A DNA stretch of 64,000 nt. Source: Colletotrichum lupini. Lineage: Eukaryota; Ascomycota; Sordariomycetes; Glomerellales; Glomerellaceae. The position numbers and the translations under genes are program-made. Location: contig NC_064680.1 of the NCBI RefSeq assembly GCF_023278565.1, positions 1,426,001 through 1,490,000 of the forward strand, written 5' to 3'. Within the stretch, counting starts at the first letter, position 1; the number at the start of each line of letters is the position of its first letter. The notes beneath the pieces are model-generated. The model was not told the DNA's origin. It saw only the letters and a program-made list of their open reading frames with translations, and made no database searches. This document shows positions 11,129 to 22,700 of this stretch, piece by piece.

Positions 11129-14100
11129 TTACCACTTGTACTGGCAATTCGTGCAATTCTCCCCGCCGCACCCGTGACGGAACTCCTCAATTACGCTGAC
11201 GGGCTTCACGTACTGCAGCGTCGGGACGTAGTCGTGTTCCAGCCCAAAGACTTTAGGCCCCGCGATCTCGAGCGCTCGTTCAGTGGCCCAGAGCGGGTGT
11301 CCGGCCATGATCATGACGGCGACCTTGAGGCCGTACCGGTACTCCTGGACGCCGATGGCTTCTCCGGTCGACGTGTCCAGGAGGAAGATGAGGTCTGGTA
11401 CGGTAGCGAGAACCTAGAAATGCCAGTGTCAGTATGGGAATTCCCAAGACTTGATGAATAAAGAGAAGCAGGAGGGAGATTGACTTACCGTTTCGATGCC
11501 ACTCTCGCCCTTACCCAAAACCCCCAAGTTCTCATTCATGAACGGCACAACAACCTCCTTCAACCCCTCCCCAATATGATCCGTCTCGGTTTCCATCTCG
11601 CTCTCACTAAGCCTCTCAACAGTGACCTTGCCCAGACTATGCGCCGTCGCAGTCAACGTGCTTTCCACGCTCCGGATCTTACCCTGGAACAACACCCGCG
11701 CGCTTCCCGGCCCTCCCGCGGCCTCGATGATGTCCTTTGTGACAGTCGATACCGTACCAGCCTGCTGCGCCAACGCCACCACACGACCCAGACGCCACGC
11801 GAGCGAGTAGGTGTTGGGAATACCCACCTCGCGCATCAGCTTACCCGGGATCGGACGTCCCGCGGCGCCCGCGGCGGAGCCCATGGCCACGCAGGCGTCG
11901 CGGATGGCGATGCCGGCCGAGGTCTCGTCCGTCTGGGTAGCTGGGATGACGACATTGTGGCCGGTGCCGCTGCAAAGGGTTACGGGGAGGAGCTCGTTGA
12001 CGGATTTGGCGTGGATGTATTGCGAGACCATTTCGAACTGGGGGTACGCGCGTCCCATCATGTCACCGTCGACGGTCGGGATGTCGTAGTAGCGCGAGCT
12101 TCCCCAGATGAGTGTGGCGACCCCGTTGGCGCCGCCAATTTCCGTGGCGATGAGCCTCTCGAACTTGGTCTTCATCTCTTTCTCCATCTCTTGCATCGCG
12201 TGCCATACTCCGTCACCACCCGGCCGCTCGATACTTACAGCAGGCGTGCCAACGCTAGCGACCGGCGGCATCATCTCGTCGTCCTTGAGGTCCTCGATCC
12301 GAATAATCTTCATCGATTCGCCCTCGGCCAACAACTGCTTCAGCTGCAAGTATGGGGCGTAGGGAGAACCACCACCACCACAGCCTAGGATGTAACACCC
12401 GATGGACAAGAACCTGAGATCAGTCTCGGAGAGCGTCCACAAGCCGTTAGATTCGACCTTGGGCTTGTAGCTCTTAAGGTCAACGACCTCGTCTTCCGGG
12501 TGATCCTCCGCGTCCTCGGCTTCGTGCTTTTTGGTCTCCTCGAACATCTCCTCGTCGACCAGCTGGTCAGGCGCGGCCGTCTTCACCATCTCCGAGTACA
12601 CGCGCTTATGGTCTGCCGGCAGCGCAACTTCAATCTTGATGGACGTCTGGTTCTCGACGTAGGGAACACCCGCAATCTCCTCGTGAAGGACAGTCACGGA
12701 GCTCTCATCACCGCCCTTGGCGACTGCGTTCTGGATAGCCCGGGCTTTGACTTCTGTGATGCCCCCTTGGATGTCTGAGCCGTGGATAATCGTTTCAGCG
12801 GAGCCGTAAATCTTGGCAATAGATGCGCCGATCGCATTCGCGACACCGGCGTGTTCAGGGACTACGACCTTGCTGACGCCTGTGAGCTCCGAAGGGCAGA
12901 GAATCGAGCCACCGCCGACGAGGATGACTGTGCAGGGTTCGGGAGACAACTTCGCGCGATCAATGACGGCCTCGAGCATCTTGCGGATACGCGCCTTGCC
13001 CTTTTCGACAACGTCGCTCGCCAGAGACACAGCCGTGGTGCCAATCTTAGCACCTGACGCGACTGCGACATCCGTAGCGGTTGTGATATCGCCTCCGAAG
13101 GACAGGGCCTTGGTAATGAGGTCGTGGCCTACGCTATCAGGCCCAACAGCTACGGAGCCGTCGTCCGCGCTATGGAGAATAGAGCCTCCTCCCAGACCGA
13201 TGCTCTCGACGGAAGGCATCTCCAGATTCACCTTGACGCCTGCCAGTGCCGTATAGCTCTTGGACAATCTAGGGTATCCGTTGCTCAGCAGGTATCCGAC
13301 GTCGGACGTGGTGCCGCCAATGTCCACGACGATGCTCCCTGACTTTTCTATCGAGTCCCTGGCGAGGAACGCAGCGCCTCGAATGGAATTTGTTGCACCC
13401 GAGGAGAAGATCCTGATAGGGGCCTGCATGGCTTCTGAGAAGAGCAGAAGGTGGCCGGCATTGGAGGTCAAGTACAGCGGGCACTGGAGACCGATGCGTC
13501 GCATGGCGCCGATGAAGGCTCTGATGGTGCGCTGCGCAAAGTTTAGAATCGAGGCGTTGAGAATCGTCGCATTCTCGCGGGCAAGGAGTCCCGGTCCGGC
13601 GATATTGTGCGAGAGGACGATGTTGACATTTTCGCCCAGCTCGCTGAGCAGGATCTTGCGGACCTCATCCTCCTGGTGGTAGTCCTTGTCAGTACTGCAT
13701 CCGATGCCGATGACTGCAACGTTCTTGAGCCCCTTGGACTTAATCTGCCTCGCCTGCTCGCGAATAGACTCCTCGTCGATGGGCCCGATGAGAGTGCCGT
13801 CAATGTTGCAGCCGCCGGGGATGATGGCCGAGTGGCCGTTGATGATGCGCTTCAATGCCGAGGGCCAGTCCGCAAAAGGTGGGGTGCCTGTTGAAAAGTT
13901 GTGAGATGCCAAGCGGAGGACAGCAATCTTTTCCACACGGGATGTGTCTCTTTCAATAATGGCATTGAGGAAGTGCGTCGTGCCGATGGCGAGCGCGGTG
14001 ATGTTGGCGGGGTCTGCGGTTGACTTGTCCAGCAGAGCTTTCAAGGTGGCCTGGACGGAGTGAGTTACGTTTGACGTTGTTGGGGCTTTGTGAGATGCGA

Positions 14101-14404
14101 CAACAGCATCCGTGCTGGACTTTGAGACATCCAAGAGCACGCTGTCAGTGTTGGTACCTGTGAAGATGATTAGTCGCAAAAAGTGAATAATTGTGCATTG
14201 CTCTGTAGGCTTAAGCCGGAATTCTTCGAAAAGCCTCTTACCTCCAACGTCGACTCCCACCACCAACGTGCCGTCTGATGCACTCATCTTGCTTGACCAG
14301 CGTTGTTGACTGCGGGGTTTGAGGGGAATAGTGGAAGCAGCTCGCGCAACCAGCAGCACCGACCTCACTCTACTTCCGAAGAGCGCGAAACTTGATCTCA
14401 GCAA
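11129..14404 (-). CDS. Hydantoinase/5-oxoprolinase-type protein with C-terminal DUF917-like part
   Basis: Members of this family hydrolyse cyclic amides such as hydantoins or 5-oxoproline with ATP; the substrate here is unknown. Exons 14404-14242, 14157-11489 and 11413-11129 (minus) give 1038 aa. Features in order: an Arg/Ser/Ala-rich N-terminus of about 39 residues that resembles a mitochondrial presequence; the phosphate-binding VVGVDVGGTNTDSVLLD completed across intron 1; the hydantoinase A core with VVDIGGTTSDVGYL and the glycine-rich VILVGGGSILC; an acidic linker (EDAEDHPEDEV); then a second module beginning LSIGCYILGCGGGGSPY, typical of DUF917, reaching a Cys-containing end (GCGGENCTNCQYKW). 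If translation starts at the second Met (MSASDG), the presequence is lost. Intron 1 is 84 nt without an in-frame stop. It lies tail-to-tail with the Zn2Cys6 regulator and near the amidohydrolase. Confidence 0.92.
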
Positions 14405-15502
14405 AGCGATCTTGGGCCAGCAGGGCTGTTCGTCAGTCCTTGGTAGTACGTCAGGTAGGTAAGATAGTGATCGTGGGGTGATGAACTCGGAGTCCTTTTC
14501 GCTGTGGAATGATGTAAAGAATCAGCCGCGCGTGTGCCGTGTAGTGGGGGATCAAGTATGAACCGAGTCAACATCCGTTCTTCGGCGGCTTTCTTCAACT
14601 CATTTGTCGCACAGTCGCACCAATGCTGGAGCGACCCTCTCTCGCTTATGCAAGTGTAACCACTTTTGCAGGTGCATTCATATGGGGAAGGTCAGTCGGG
14701 ATGTGGACGATCGGAGCCTCGGATTTATCAGATTGATCTTATCTGCGCAGGCGTGACGGGGTACGTATTCGTAGGGCTATCTTGGCTATCAACCACCAGT
14801 CCAATCACACAAACTCATGGCTACCCACATCGTGACGTACCATCAAGATGCCCTCCCTCATGAGGGTTCGTGTTGGTTACATAATCTCAATTGCAAGGCT
14901 CTTCACAGGCGAATAATGAGTGTTAGACTGTCAGAATCACAATCTCTGCAACTATCTCATCGGAAGTCTTTCTCAGGCTCTTATTGCGGATCTCCATCAA
15001 GAGCCACTATGAGTTTAAAATCGGCGATCTCAAGTGTTACTCCAATTATCATTCTATCCGTTCGTCTCAATATCTTAAAAAAGGCTTCAATATCTTTTAA
15101 AAAGGCTTCAAGTTTTCCAATTTTCAAAGTAAAACACCATGAATCGAGATTGGCTTGACCAGAGATTCCCAAGCAGATATATCCTTATAGACTGCGCGAT
15201 TATTACCATCCCCAACCAGACAGAAAATTGCGAACTTGGATCATCATGATATGCTAGAGTCTCATCATCAGAAGCATACTAATGAACATAGAGGGCGTGC
15301 TAACGGTATTTTAATGCACTCCAGACTTAGTATTGGTCCACACTTGGATACCTATCTTGCCCAAAGTGAAAGGAAGCAGAAATTCTAGATTCAAGGCTTT
15401 TCTGCTGTCACCAGTCCCTGATTTCGACGAACATTCCAGCACCACAGCTCCTAAATCCGGTAACGCCATTCCTTGATGACCTCTCCATCACCAACTCGAA
15501 CC
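14405..15502. other. Intergenic region, no gene recognised
   Basis: This region carries the promoter of the hydantoinase-type gene at its left end and the 3' side of the small secreted-protein gene at its right. Near 15065-15115 a short A/T-rich direct repetition (AAAAGGCTTCAA-like) is present. No supported coding region was found. Confidence 0.5.
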
Positions 15503-15829
15503 TTAGCAGGAGCGTCCATATCCATCAAGAGTACAGCAGTCTGCATGGCAAGGTCCTCCGTGCATGACGTTCAGGCAGTAAAATGCATCGCCGTTCTACA
15601 CAGCTAGCATTAGTAATGAGACACAACGAAGTACGCAAGGGAAGTATAGAGCTTACGTGCTTATCGCGAGCCACGTTGTCCTTGAAACAACAGTCATCTT
15701 TGCTGCAGAAGGCACTCTGAATCAAAAGTCAGCGTTTGGGAAATACGTCTATTGGGCCACTGCGGTTCATCTTACCGCAGAGCCAAGCAGCGTGGCTGTG
15801 AGAAAGAGAACAACGGCCTTGATCTGCAT
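15503..15829 (-). CDS. Small cysteine-rich secreted protein 1 (spliced, 68 aa)
   Basis: I recognise no named family. Three exons (15829-15776, 15716-15657, 15595-15503, minus) join in phase 0 with donors GTAAGA and GTAAGC and an ACTAAT branch before the last acceptor. The product is 68 aa: a signal peptide (MQIKAVVLFLTATLLGSA) and a mature part of about 50 residues with eight cysteines, C-x4-CC-x16-C-x8-C-x3-CC-x8-C. The order C-CC-C-C-CC-C equals that of hydrophobins, but the spacing is far too short and the chain is hydrophilic, so it is not a standard hydrophobin. A TATAAAAG element about 106 bp upstream supports a real promoter. Size, secretion and cysteine content fit an effector or antimicrobial peptide; this is inference. 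Confidence 0.8.
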
Positions 15830-15927
15830 TTTCGGGGGAAGACGGTGTGGGTGATTTGTTAGATTGGTAGATGTCTGCAGTTGCTTGTTGAGTTGGTCTC
15901 TGGGACGTTTTCGGTACGGGCCTTCTG

Positions 15928-15935
15928 CTTTTATA
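15928..15935 (-). promoter_or_regulatory. TATA box of small secreted protein 1
   Basis: TATAAAAG reads on the minus strand about 100 bp before the predicted ATG at 15829, the usual fungal distance. It supports transcription of the otherwise easily missed three-exon gene. Confidence 0.55.
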
Positions 15936-16976
15936 CTAGAAAACGGCATTCAGAGCTTCAACTTGAGATAGCCGGCCTCTCAATAGCAGCCCCTTGCAAA
16001 GGCACCGGCTTTAGAAGGCGCTGGTCATGAATATCCATCCCTAGTGTCCTCTGCTTCCTACGTTAGTCAATACTAATAGTGCGAAAGTAAACTTTTTACT
16101 CTCGTCTAAAACTCTCCTTTTGTTGAACGGGCCCTACGATGGTCCAATTCACACCGCTTAGTTCAGTCGTGGCGGCCCTGCTGATGATGCCTTGTGTAAC
16201 ATATGGATAGTCTCGAGTCTTGACTCAACGATGAGCAAGTCTCACTTATGCAAGCAATTCGTGTGTGCGTTGTTACACCTCACATGGCAGTTGTTCAACA
16301 TCACTGGATCCTCTTCAACTCCACTGTTCCGTCAGACAAATGATTTGGGGTTTGCGCCTCGTTGTACTCAATTGTATGCGAATGAACACCGCATTCTTAT
16401 GCTTGCTAGAATGCGAGAGACATCAGTTATTCGTGAAATGGCAACCATCCAGGGAATCAAGACGCTGCTTACTATGCTACCAATTTACAGCTATGCGGAG
16501 ACATTTGCATTACCTATGGACGAACCTCAGGCGACATCCTCCTGCAGATGGGTCCGCTGCCACAGTGCTGATAGAGCCTAAAGTGAACCAGGATTCAGGG
16601 GCCATTCTGGAGTAGTGACAGGGCCGTCGACACGCTTTGACACCCAAGGATGAAGGACAGCACTTTGATGGATATTATAGATACAAAGAGAATCTCAAGA
16701 AAAAGGATTTAAACCGAAGGAGAAGAGTCCTGACGCCACGGTATGTGTAAACCATTCAGGACCATAGAGACGACTGCCTATTCAGGATTTGATACTCCGT
16801 ACTCATGCAATTGATCCTGCATCCTTATGTGGAGTTAATTAAACATGCCCTATACCAGAGGACAGAACCCGCTGACAGCTTGTACCTTGTCCTGCGCATA
16901 CTGGAGAGGCCTTTCTGGTCAACCTCAACGTCAGACAACGAGGAGGAGCAACCTGCAACACGTGAATCAATCAATC
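15936..16976. other. Intergenic region between secreted-protein and carboxylesterase genes
   Basis: Divergent promoters are expected here. Frames of up to about 130 codons exist but have no domain, signal or homologous pattern I recognise, so I left them out. Confidence 0.5.
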
Positions 16977-18641
16977 ATGTCTATCATTAGTGAAAGCAAT
17001 TTGGGAGTCGACTATGTCACAGTAAACTCGACCTTCGGCTCCGTCAAAGGATTCATCAACAGAGACTACCCAAACGTCGCCCAATTCCTAGGCATTCCCT
17101 TCGCCGAACCGCCGATAGGGCCGCGCCGATGGTTACCTCCAACGCCGAAGGCTCCGGTCGACAGCATCGATGCCACAAAGTTTGGATTATCTTGCCCTCA
17201 ACAGCTTGGAGGCAGGCCGTCGGTCTATAATACGGATGTGACTGAACACCAGATCCGAGACGACACTTCCGAGGATTGTCTTTCTCTCTGCATTTGGGCA
17301 CCCAAAGATGCGGTCAAGGAGGCGTTCACGAAGAAGTTCCCTGTGATAGTGTTCATCACCGGCGGCGCATTTCTCGTCGGCGGCTCTACGATTCCTTATC
17401 AGAATCCAACGCCCTGGATCGAGAGCAGCAAGCGCCACGTTGTTGTCAGCATCAAGTTAGTATACCGAACCTCTCGGACCATCCCAATCCCAACTCGGGA
17501 TCTATGCGCTTACACGAATCCAGTTATCGACTGAACGTCTTCGGCTTCCCCAACGCCGCGGGACTCAGCCCTGATGAACGAAATCTAGGATTTTTAGACC
17601 AGCGGCTCGGGCTGGAATGGGTACATCAACACATCGCCTCCTACGGCGGTGATCCATCGCGAATGACGCATTTTGGACAATCGGCTGGCGCCCGCAGCAT
17701 CGACTGCCACGCGTTCCTGCATCCGGACAAACCCCTGGTGCGAAATCTCATTCTCCATTCTGGGTGTGCACTCCCTCCGCTTCCAGTGAGCGACCCGGGA
17801 TGTACGCACTTCAGTGCTCTCGCCAAGGCACTCGGTTTCCCGGGCGGCGATGCTGCGGCGGAGTTGGAGTTTATGAGACAGCAGCCTCCGCAAGAGCTCC
17901 TCGAGGCTATCCAGCATCACTGGGCTACTGAAGAGAAGCCTTTTCTGAGCTTCCGGCCCGCGGTAGACGGCTTTACACTATTTGATGATTATGAAGACAG
18001 GGCCGAGGCAGGAAACTTCAGTAAATTGGTAAGCGGAAGGCGTTCTCTGATTGCGAGTTGATCATCACTAACCAGCTTCAACAAGCCTGCCATTTGTGGA
18101 ACCATGAACGACGAGGGAAATTCAGTAGCTGTATATCATCCCGACAGGGCTGATTCGTTTTGGGCGGAAAAGATCACAAAAGACTACTTCTTGGGACCTA
18201 TGGTTGCCATGGCGCGGTACGAAATGCTCTCCTCATATATCCTAACAATCTCAGACTCTCAGTACAGCTGCTAACGATCTGCCGGGTGACAGAGCACGCT
18301 CAGCTCATACGCCCACATTCCGCTTCTTGCTCAAAGACTATGCACCTGCTGGTACCAGCTCATTTCATAACATCAGTCCCCGACCATGGCTGCGAGCCTA
18401 TCACAGCTCGGACATGCCTTTGATCTTCGGAACGCACGATTGGGCTCGTGGCCCCTCTACGCCGTTGGAAGAGAAGGTCTCACGTGTATGGCAAGATTTG
18501 TATGTAGCTTTCGCAGAAGATGGGCCGGATGGGTTGCGGAAGATGGGGTGGAATGATATGAGGGAAGGTGTGGGAATCGTGCTAGGTGGTGGTGAGAAGG
18601 GTTGGGAGACTGTCAGCCTGGAAGAGGTTGACAACAGGTGA
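16977..18641 (+). CDS. Type-B carboxylesterase/lipase with a frame break at intron 2
   Basis: This is an alpha/beta-hydrolase of the type-B carboxylesterase family acting on ester bonds. The exons I see are 16977-17455, 17524-18028, 18076-18216 and 18293-18641. Family motifs: FLGIPFAEPP, EDCLSLCIWAP, oxyanion GGAF, NYRLNVFGFP across intron 1, the nucleophile elbow GQSAG, GTMNDEG (acid) and RAYHSSDMPLIFGTHDW (His). There is no signal peptide at MSIISESN; an in-frame Met 44 residues upstream exists but adds nothing family-like. Odd point: the conserved exon 3 reading (NKPAICGTMNDEG) needs a two-base overhang from exon 2, whose only good donor (GTAAGC at 18029) leaves none. So there is a one-base frame conflict: real mutation, assembly error or unusual splice. 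If real, the esterase lacks its acid and His. Confidence 0.8.
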
Positions 18642-18817
18642 GTATTGAAGAGATGGCTTCATGAAATTACCTAGTGACAGCCTGGAGAAGCTTTGAGACA
18701 AAGACAATAACCCGCCAGAAGCGTATTATGTCTTGAGATCATTGTTCGGGGTTTGTATATCAATTTTATGGCATTTGAACGGCCTTCCATTATGAGACTT
18801 GACTCTACATGAGGCGT

Positions 18818-19766
18818 TTACTTTTCCAAGTACACGTTGTTGCATACATCTCCGAATACGCCCATGGTTCTCTGCCACCCTCCAACGACATCATCGACTC
18901 TCTTCGCCATATCCCTTCCCAAAGGCAACATCCTCTCACCCTCCTTGCCCTCACCTACTCCTGTGCCGGTAATGACTTCATATATCACCTTGGCTGCCTT
19001 CACATGATCCCCATCGGCAGGAAAGCCTTCTGTTGCCGATGCAGCCATGACCTTAAAGACTGCATCTAGAGCACTGCCGTCGTAGTCCGAAGGCGTAGGC
19101 TTGCTCGCTAACCTAACCGTCGGCCCCATATTCGTGTCGAACGAACCGAGCGCAACCGTCAAGACGCGGACACCGAACGGAGCCATTTCTTTTGCGAGGA
19201 CTTTGCTAACACCTATTGGAAATACCATCAGCCGTTGACTCGCGAGAGGGTTAAAGGTTATTGCACTCACCATCCATCGCGGCTTTCGCAGCCGCATAAA
19301 CGCCCATCGACTCTCTCTCCTCCAACCCAGCCCCAGAGCTGATATTGACGATGACACCGCTGCCTCTCTCTCGCATGAGGGGGGCGACCGCCCTCATCAA
19401 CCGGTAGGGCCCGAAGAATACGGTATCCATCTGCGCCCTCGTCTCTTCTTCCGTGAAACCTTCTGCCGGGCCATGGATGGACCATCCAGCATTATTGACT
19501 AGCACATCGATCAAAGTACCAGCTTTCTCGAGGTCCGTGATGAGGTCTCCCGAGTTCAGGTCGTCAACGTCGAGCGGAAGCCAGCGGCCCCCTCCATCCT
19601 GGACTTCACGCACTAGGTCCGGCGTCTTTTGCGGGTTGCGCGAGGTGGAGATCACCGTGTGCCCTTGTTTCTGCGCCAGTCTTGTGAGAGCTAGTCCAAA
19701 CCCGGATGAGCAGCCGGTGATGAGCCATGTCAGAGGTCTGTCTGGGACAACAAACGGATGAGACAT
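18818..19766 (-). CDS. Short-chain dehydrogenase/reductase (classical SDR)
   Basis: This is an NAD(P)-dependent oxidoreductase with a Rossmann fold; the substrate is unknown. Exons 19766-19271 and 19212-18818 (minus) give 296 aa starting MSHPFVVPDRP; a Met at 19820 would add 18 non-family residues. Motifs: cofactor site TGCSSGFG, Arg after strand 2 (STSRNP) suggesting NADP preference, LDVDD, VNNAGW, catalytic Ser in NISSGAG, and YAAAK. Intron 1 interrupts just after the active-site helix (MDG|VSKVLAKE). The C-terminal part SFDTNMG and the helical end are complete. The gene is convergent with the carboxylesterase (about 180 bp apart), which could hint at a joint pathway, but nothing specific shows it. 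Confidence 0.93.
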
Positions 19767-22700
19767 GGTGATGGAATTGCAACTTCTGTATAGCTTTGGT
19801 TCAACTCTTCCAATAGCCATCTCGTTTGCTTCTTAATGCGAACGAGTTTTTATCCTTGTTTTTTTTAGAGCTTGTACGCCCGGACTTTGAGGCTGAAGCC
19901 GAAAAGACTTAGATGTGAGCGGCCCTGCATCGGCCAGTGTCTCACGGAGAATCGGCCCTCGCGGACTTAAGCAAGATCCGGACTACATCCGGGTCATATA
20001 TCACAGCGTACCGGCGACTGCATTTGATTTCCAACATGTGATCTTTACTATTAGCACTAAATACTTGCAGAGGCTAATCACCGGTTTGATAAGTCCGAGT
20101 CGGTGAGATTTGACTTGACATTTCTCAGAGCCAAGCTTGCTGCAGGTTGGCGCGTGAGATGGTGCAAAGCGCAGCATGACAGATCAATTCGTAGACTCAA
20201 CCCGAGCATCGGAAGTAGCACGTATAGAGTGATCGCTATGCTGGGAGATCGCTATGGCAGGACTCTGAATTTACCTTGGTGCTTTAAGAACCTATAACGT
20301 GTGGGATTTATCGTAGCCCCTCACACATGGCATGGTCATCTCAAGCTCGACCTTCATTGGGTCACTAGCTGACTTCTCTTTGTCGTCAACGTATTACACA
20401 TTGCCAAGCAAAAGTTGCTACAGTTTTGATCGAATCACAAGATCAACATAACGCGAGAAACTTCACGAGCTTGCGGAGGGGCTTTGGCACTTGGGGCCAG
20501 TTCTTGAGGTATCATCATCTTCATACCTGAAGCTAATAGAAGTACCATAGAAACTCACATGGAATAAACCTTGTTCTCAAGTAAAATTTAACCCAGCTTT
20601 GCGCCTGAATCATTTTGGGTTGGCTGCTCTTCCTAGCCCTTCGCCGAACGAGCCTCATTTCTCGCCGGATAATCGAGTGCATTTTCATAAAGACTGAGGA
20701 CATGGCAACAGCTGAAAGCACTTCAGTGCAAAAAAGTTCAATAGCATGAGCTCAAAACAGTATTCCTAGCCGCACTGTGCTCATCAATGAGTAAAAAGAT
20801 AGATTAGAAATCTGGGTACAAACAACTAATCACTTGTGTGACCGTGTGACGTGTCTGCCAGATTGGAATGGCCAAGATGGACTATTTATAAACGTGAGCT
20901 GGAACGGGAATTCTGAGATCACCGATCGCTGCTCCTTCCTTCGCTGCCTCGCATTATGTAGTTTGTGGGATCAAGGTTACACGAAAACGACAACACAAAC
21001 TTGTCGGCAGTTGGGAGCTTGGCATTTGTGGTGATGATGATCTATAAGCGGCGTAGTTGGAGGAGCTCCGCAAACACCAGAAGTGAACCTCGTCCCCAAT
21101 ACCAGATTAACCTGACACCGGCAAGAACTCCGTGAGATCGTAAGATTGACGGTGCAAGCCACTCTGAGCAGTGGGCCAATCCATCACGAATGTTTCTTCA
21201 GCGGTCACGATAGATGCACGGGGATGAAGGACGCCGGAGCCACCTCCGAAATCAACTCCGGTGGGTTGGATTCTTGGAAAGACTCGGACTCGGACATTGG
21301 AAGCAGACTCCTGGGTTCGCTGGGTATGTGGTTGCGGGCAGCGGCACAGCAATATTGCAATCATTGCAAGGGGTGAAGTCAGTTTTTGGCCGCAAACGCG
21401 GATACCTTTCCTGAAAAGGAAAGTTTGCGTACCGAGCGACTGGTTTGATTGTTGATCGTGACCCTTGCCAAGCTTTTGAACTCTATTGTTCGTTTTTTCT
21501 AGCGCGATGTCACCTAAGTCTCGAGTGCTGTATTGGCAAGACAACAATGATCAATCCAATGCCCTCGGATATTGTGGCGTCTGTCGGTACCAACGGCTGC
21601 CAGTTGAGGCTTGCAAACTATTGTTCAGCAATGTTTCCTCAAACAAACTGTGGCTAGTAAATATGCAGTCAGTCATGTGTTGCTGGAACTCGGAAGACAT
21701 GGGCGAAGTTGCCGGCGTGTCAAATGCAATAGACCATGTTGTCGCAGAGAATACCGACATGCCAGTATAGCTGTCAAAACCTAATGCCTCCCCCCACCAG
21801 TGTCGCAGCAAGATAGAAGAGGAAGCCATCTCCGTTCGTCTGAACTCTGTGCAAATCCCGGTTCGGGAGCGAACTCTGCCGTTCTAAATAGGAAGGACGA
21901 GAGAAAAAAGAGAGAGGAAAGAACTCCAGGAATTGCCAGCCATGAACATGTGAGAGTTTGTTCGGACCAACAACGCAGGAAAACTTTCCTACTACATGAT
22001 CAAGGTATGCATGTTTGCGAAAATCAGATTGCATGCTGCAGCCAAGATTGTTTGCGAAAACCACATGGCCATTCTACGCCGCTCTCTGGCAGACCAGACA
22101 TGCAGCAGGGCTGGTAGTGTACCTCAGTCAACACCGAGCACCGAACCGGGTTTTCGGGCCCTTGGATCTGCGCGTTGCTCCGACGCCTGTCTCTGCTCCC
22201 TCCGCTGACAGGATTCAACAGGCAAGACTGAATGTTAGACAAACAGGAGCAAAAAATGGAATCAGGAGAAAGAAAAAACAGGGCCATTCGTCAATGTCTG
22301 ACACGCCATCAGCCTACCACTCAAGTCTGACAAAACCACAGTACTCCGTAAGCAACGCAGGAACACAGGCAGGGACAAAAGACCCGTGGAGCGGGATCCA
22401 CGTGTAAGCCTGAACTGGGCAGAAAATTGGGGACAGTGGCCAAGGTCAGCCCGTGCTCGCATGAACCAGTCGCCTCTCGTACAACATCGATCTTCCCGCG
22501 AAACTCGAGGGGGCTGTGGACTTGGGCATTGGCGAATCACGTTGGCTGACTCTGCTTTTCGAAGTCAGACTAGAGCCCTAAGAGCCGGCAGGTTGCTTGC
22601 AGGACAGATGCGAAAAGCGCATGATACTTGGTTGTTGGCTCTTATTTGGAGGAGAGAGTTCCGGCCCGTGTCCGAGACCATACAAATGCCTGAATTGAGA

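Noticed and set aside
11480..12388. 302-codon plus frame opposite the hydantoinase gene
   Set aside because: It is an antisense shadow of a strongly supported coding exon, with Arg/His-rich low-complexity content.
15503..15829. Classifying secreted protein 1 as a hydrophobin
   Set aside because: The cysteine order matches, but spacings are far shorter than either hydrophobin class and the sequence is hydrophilic.
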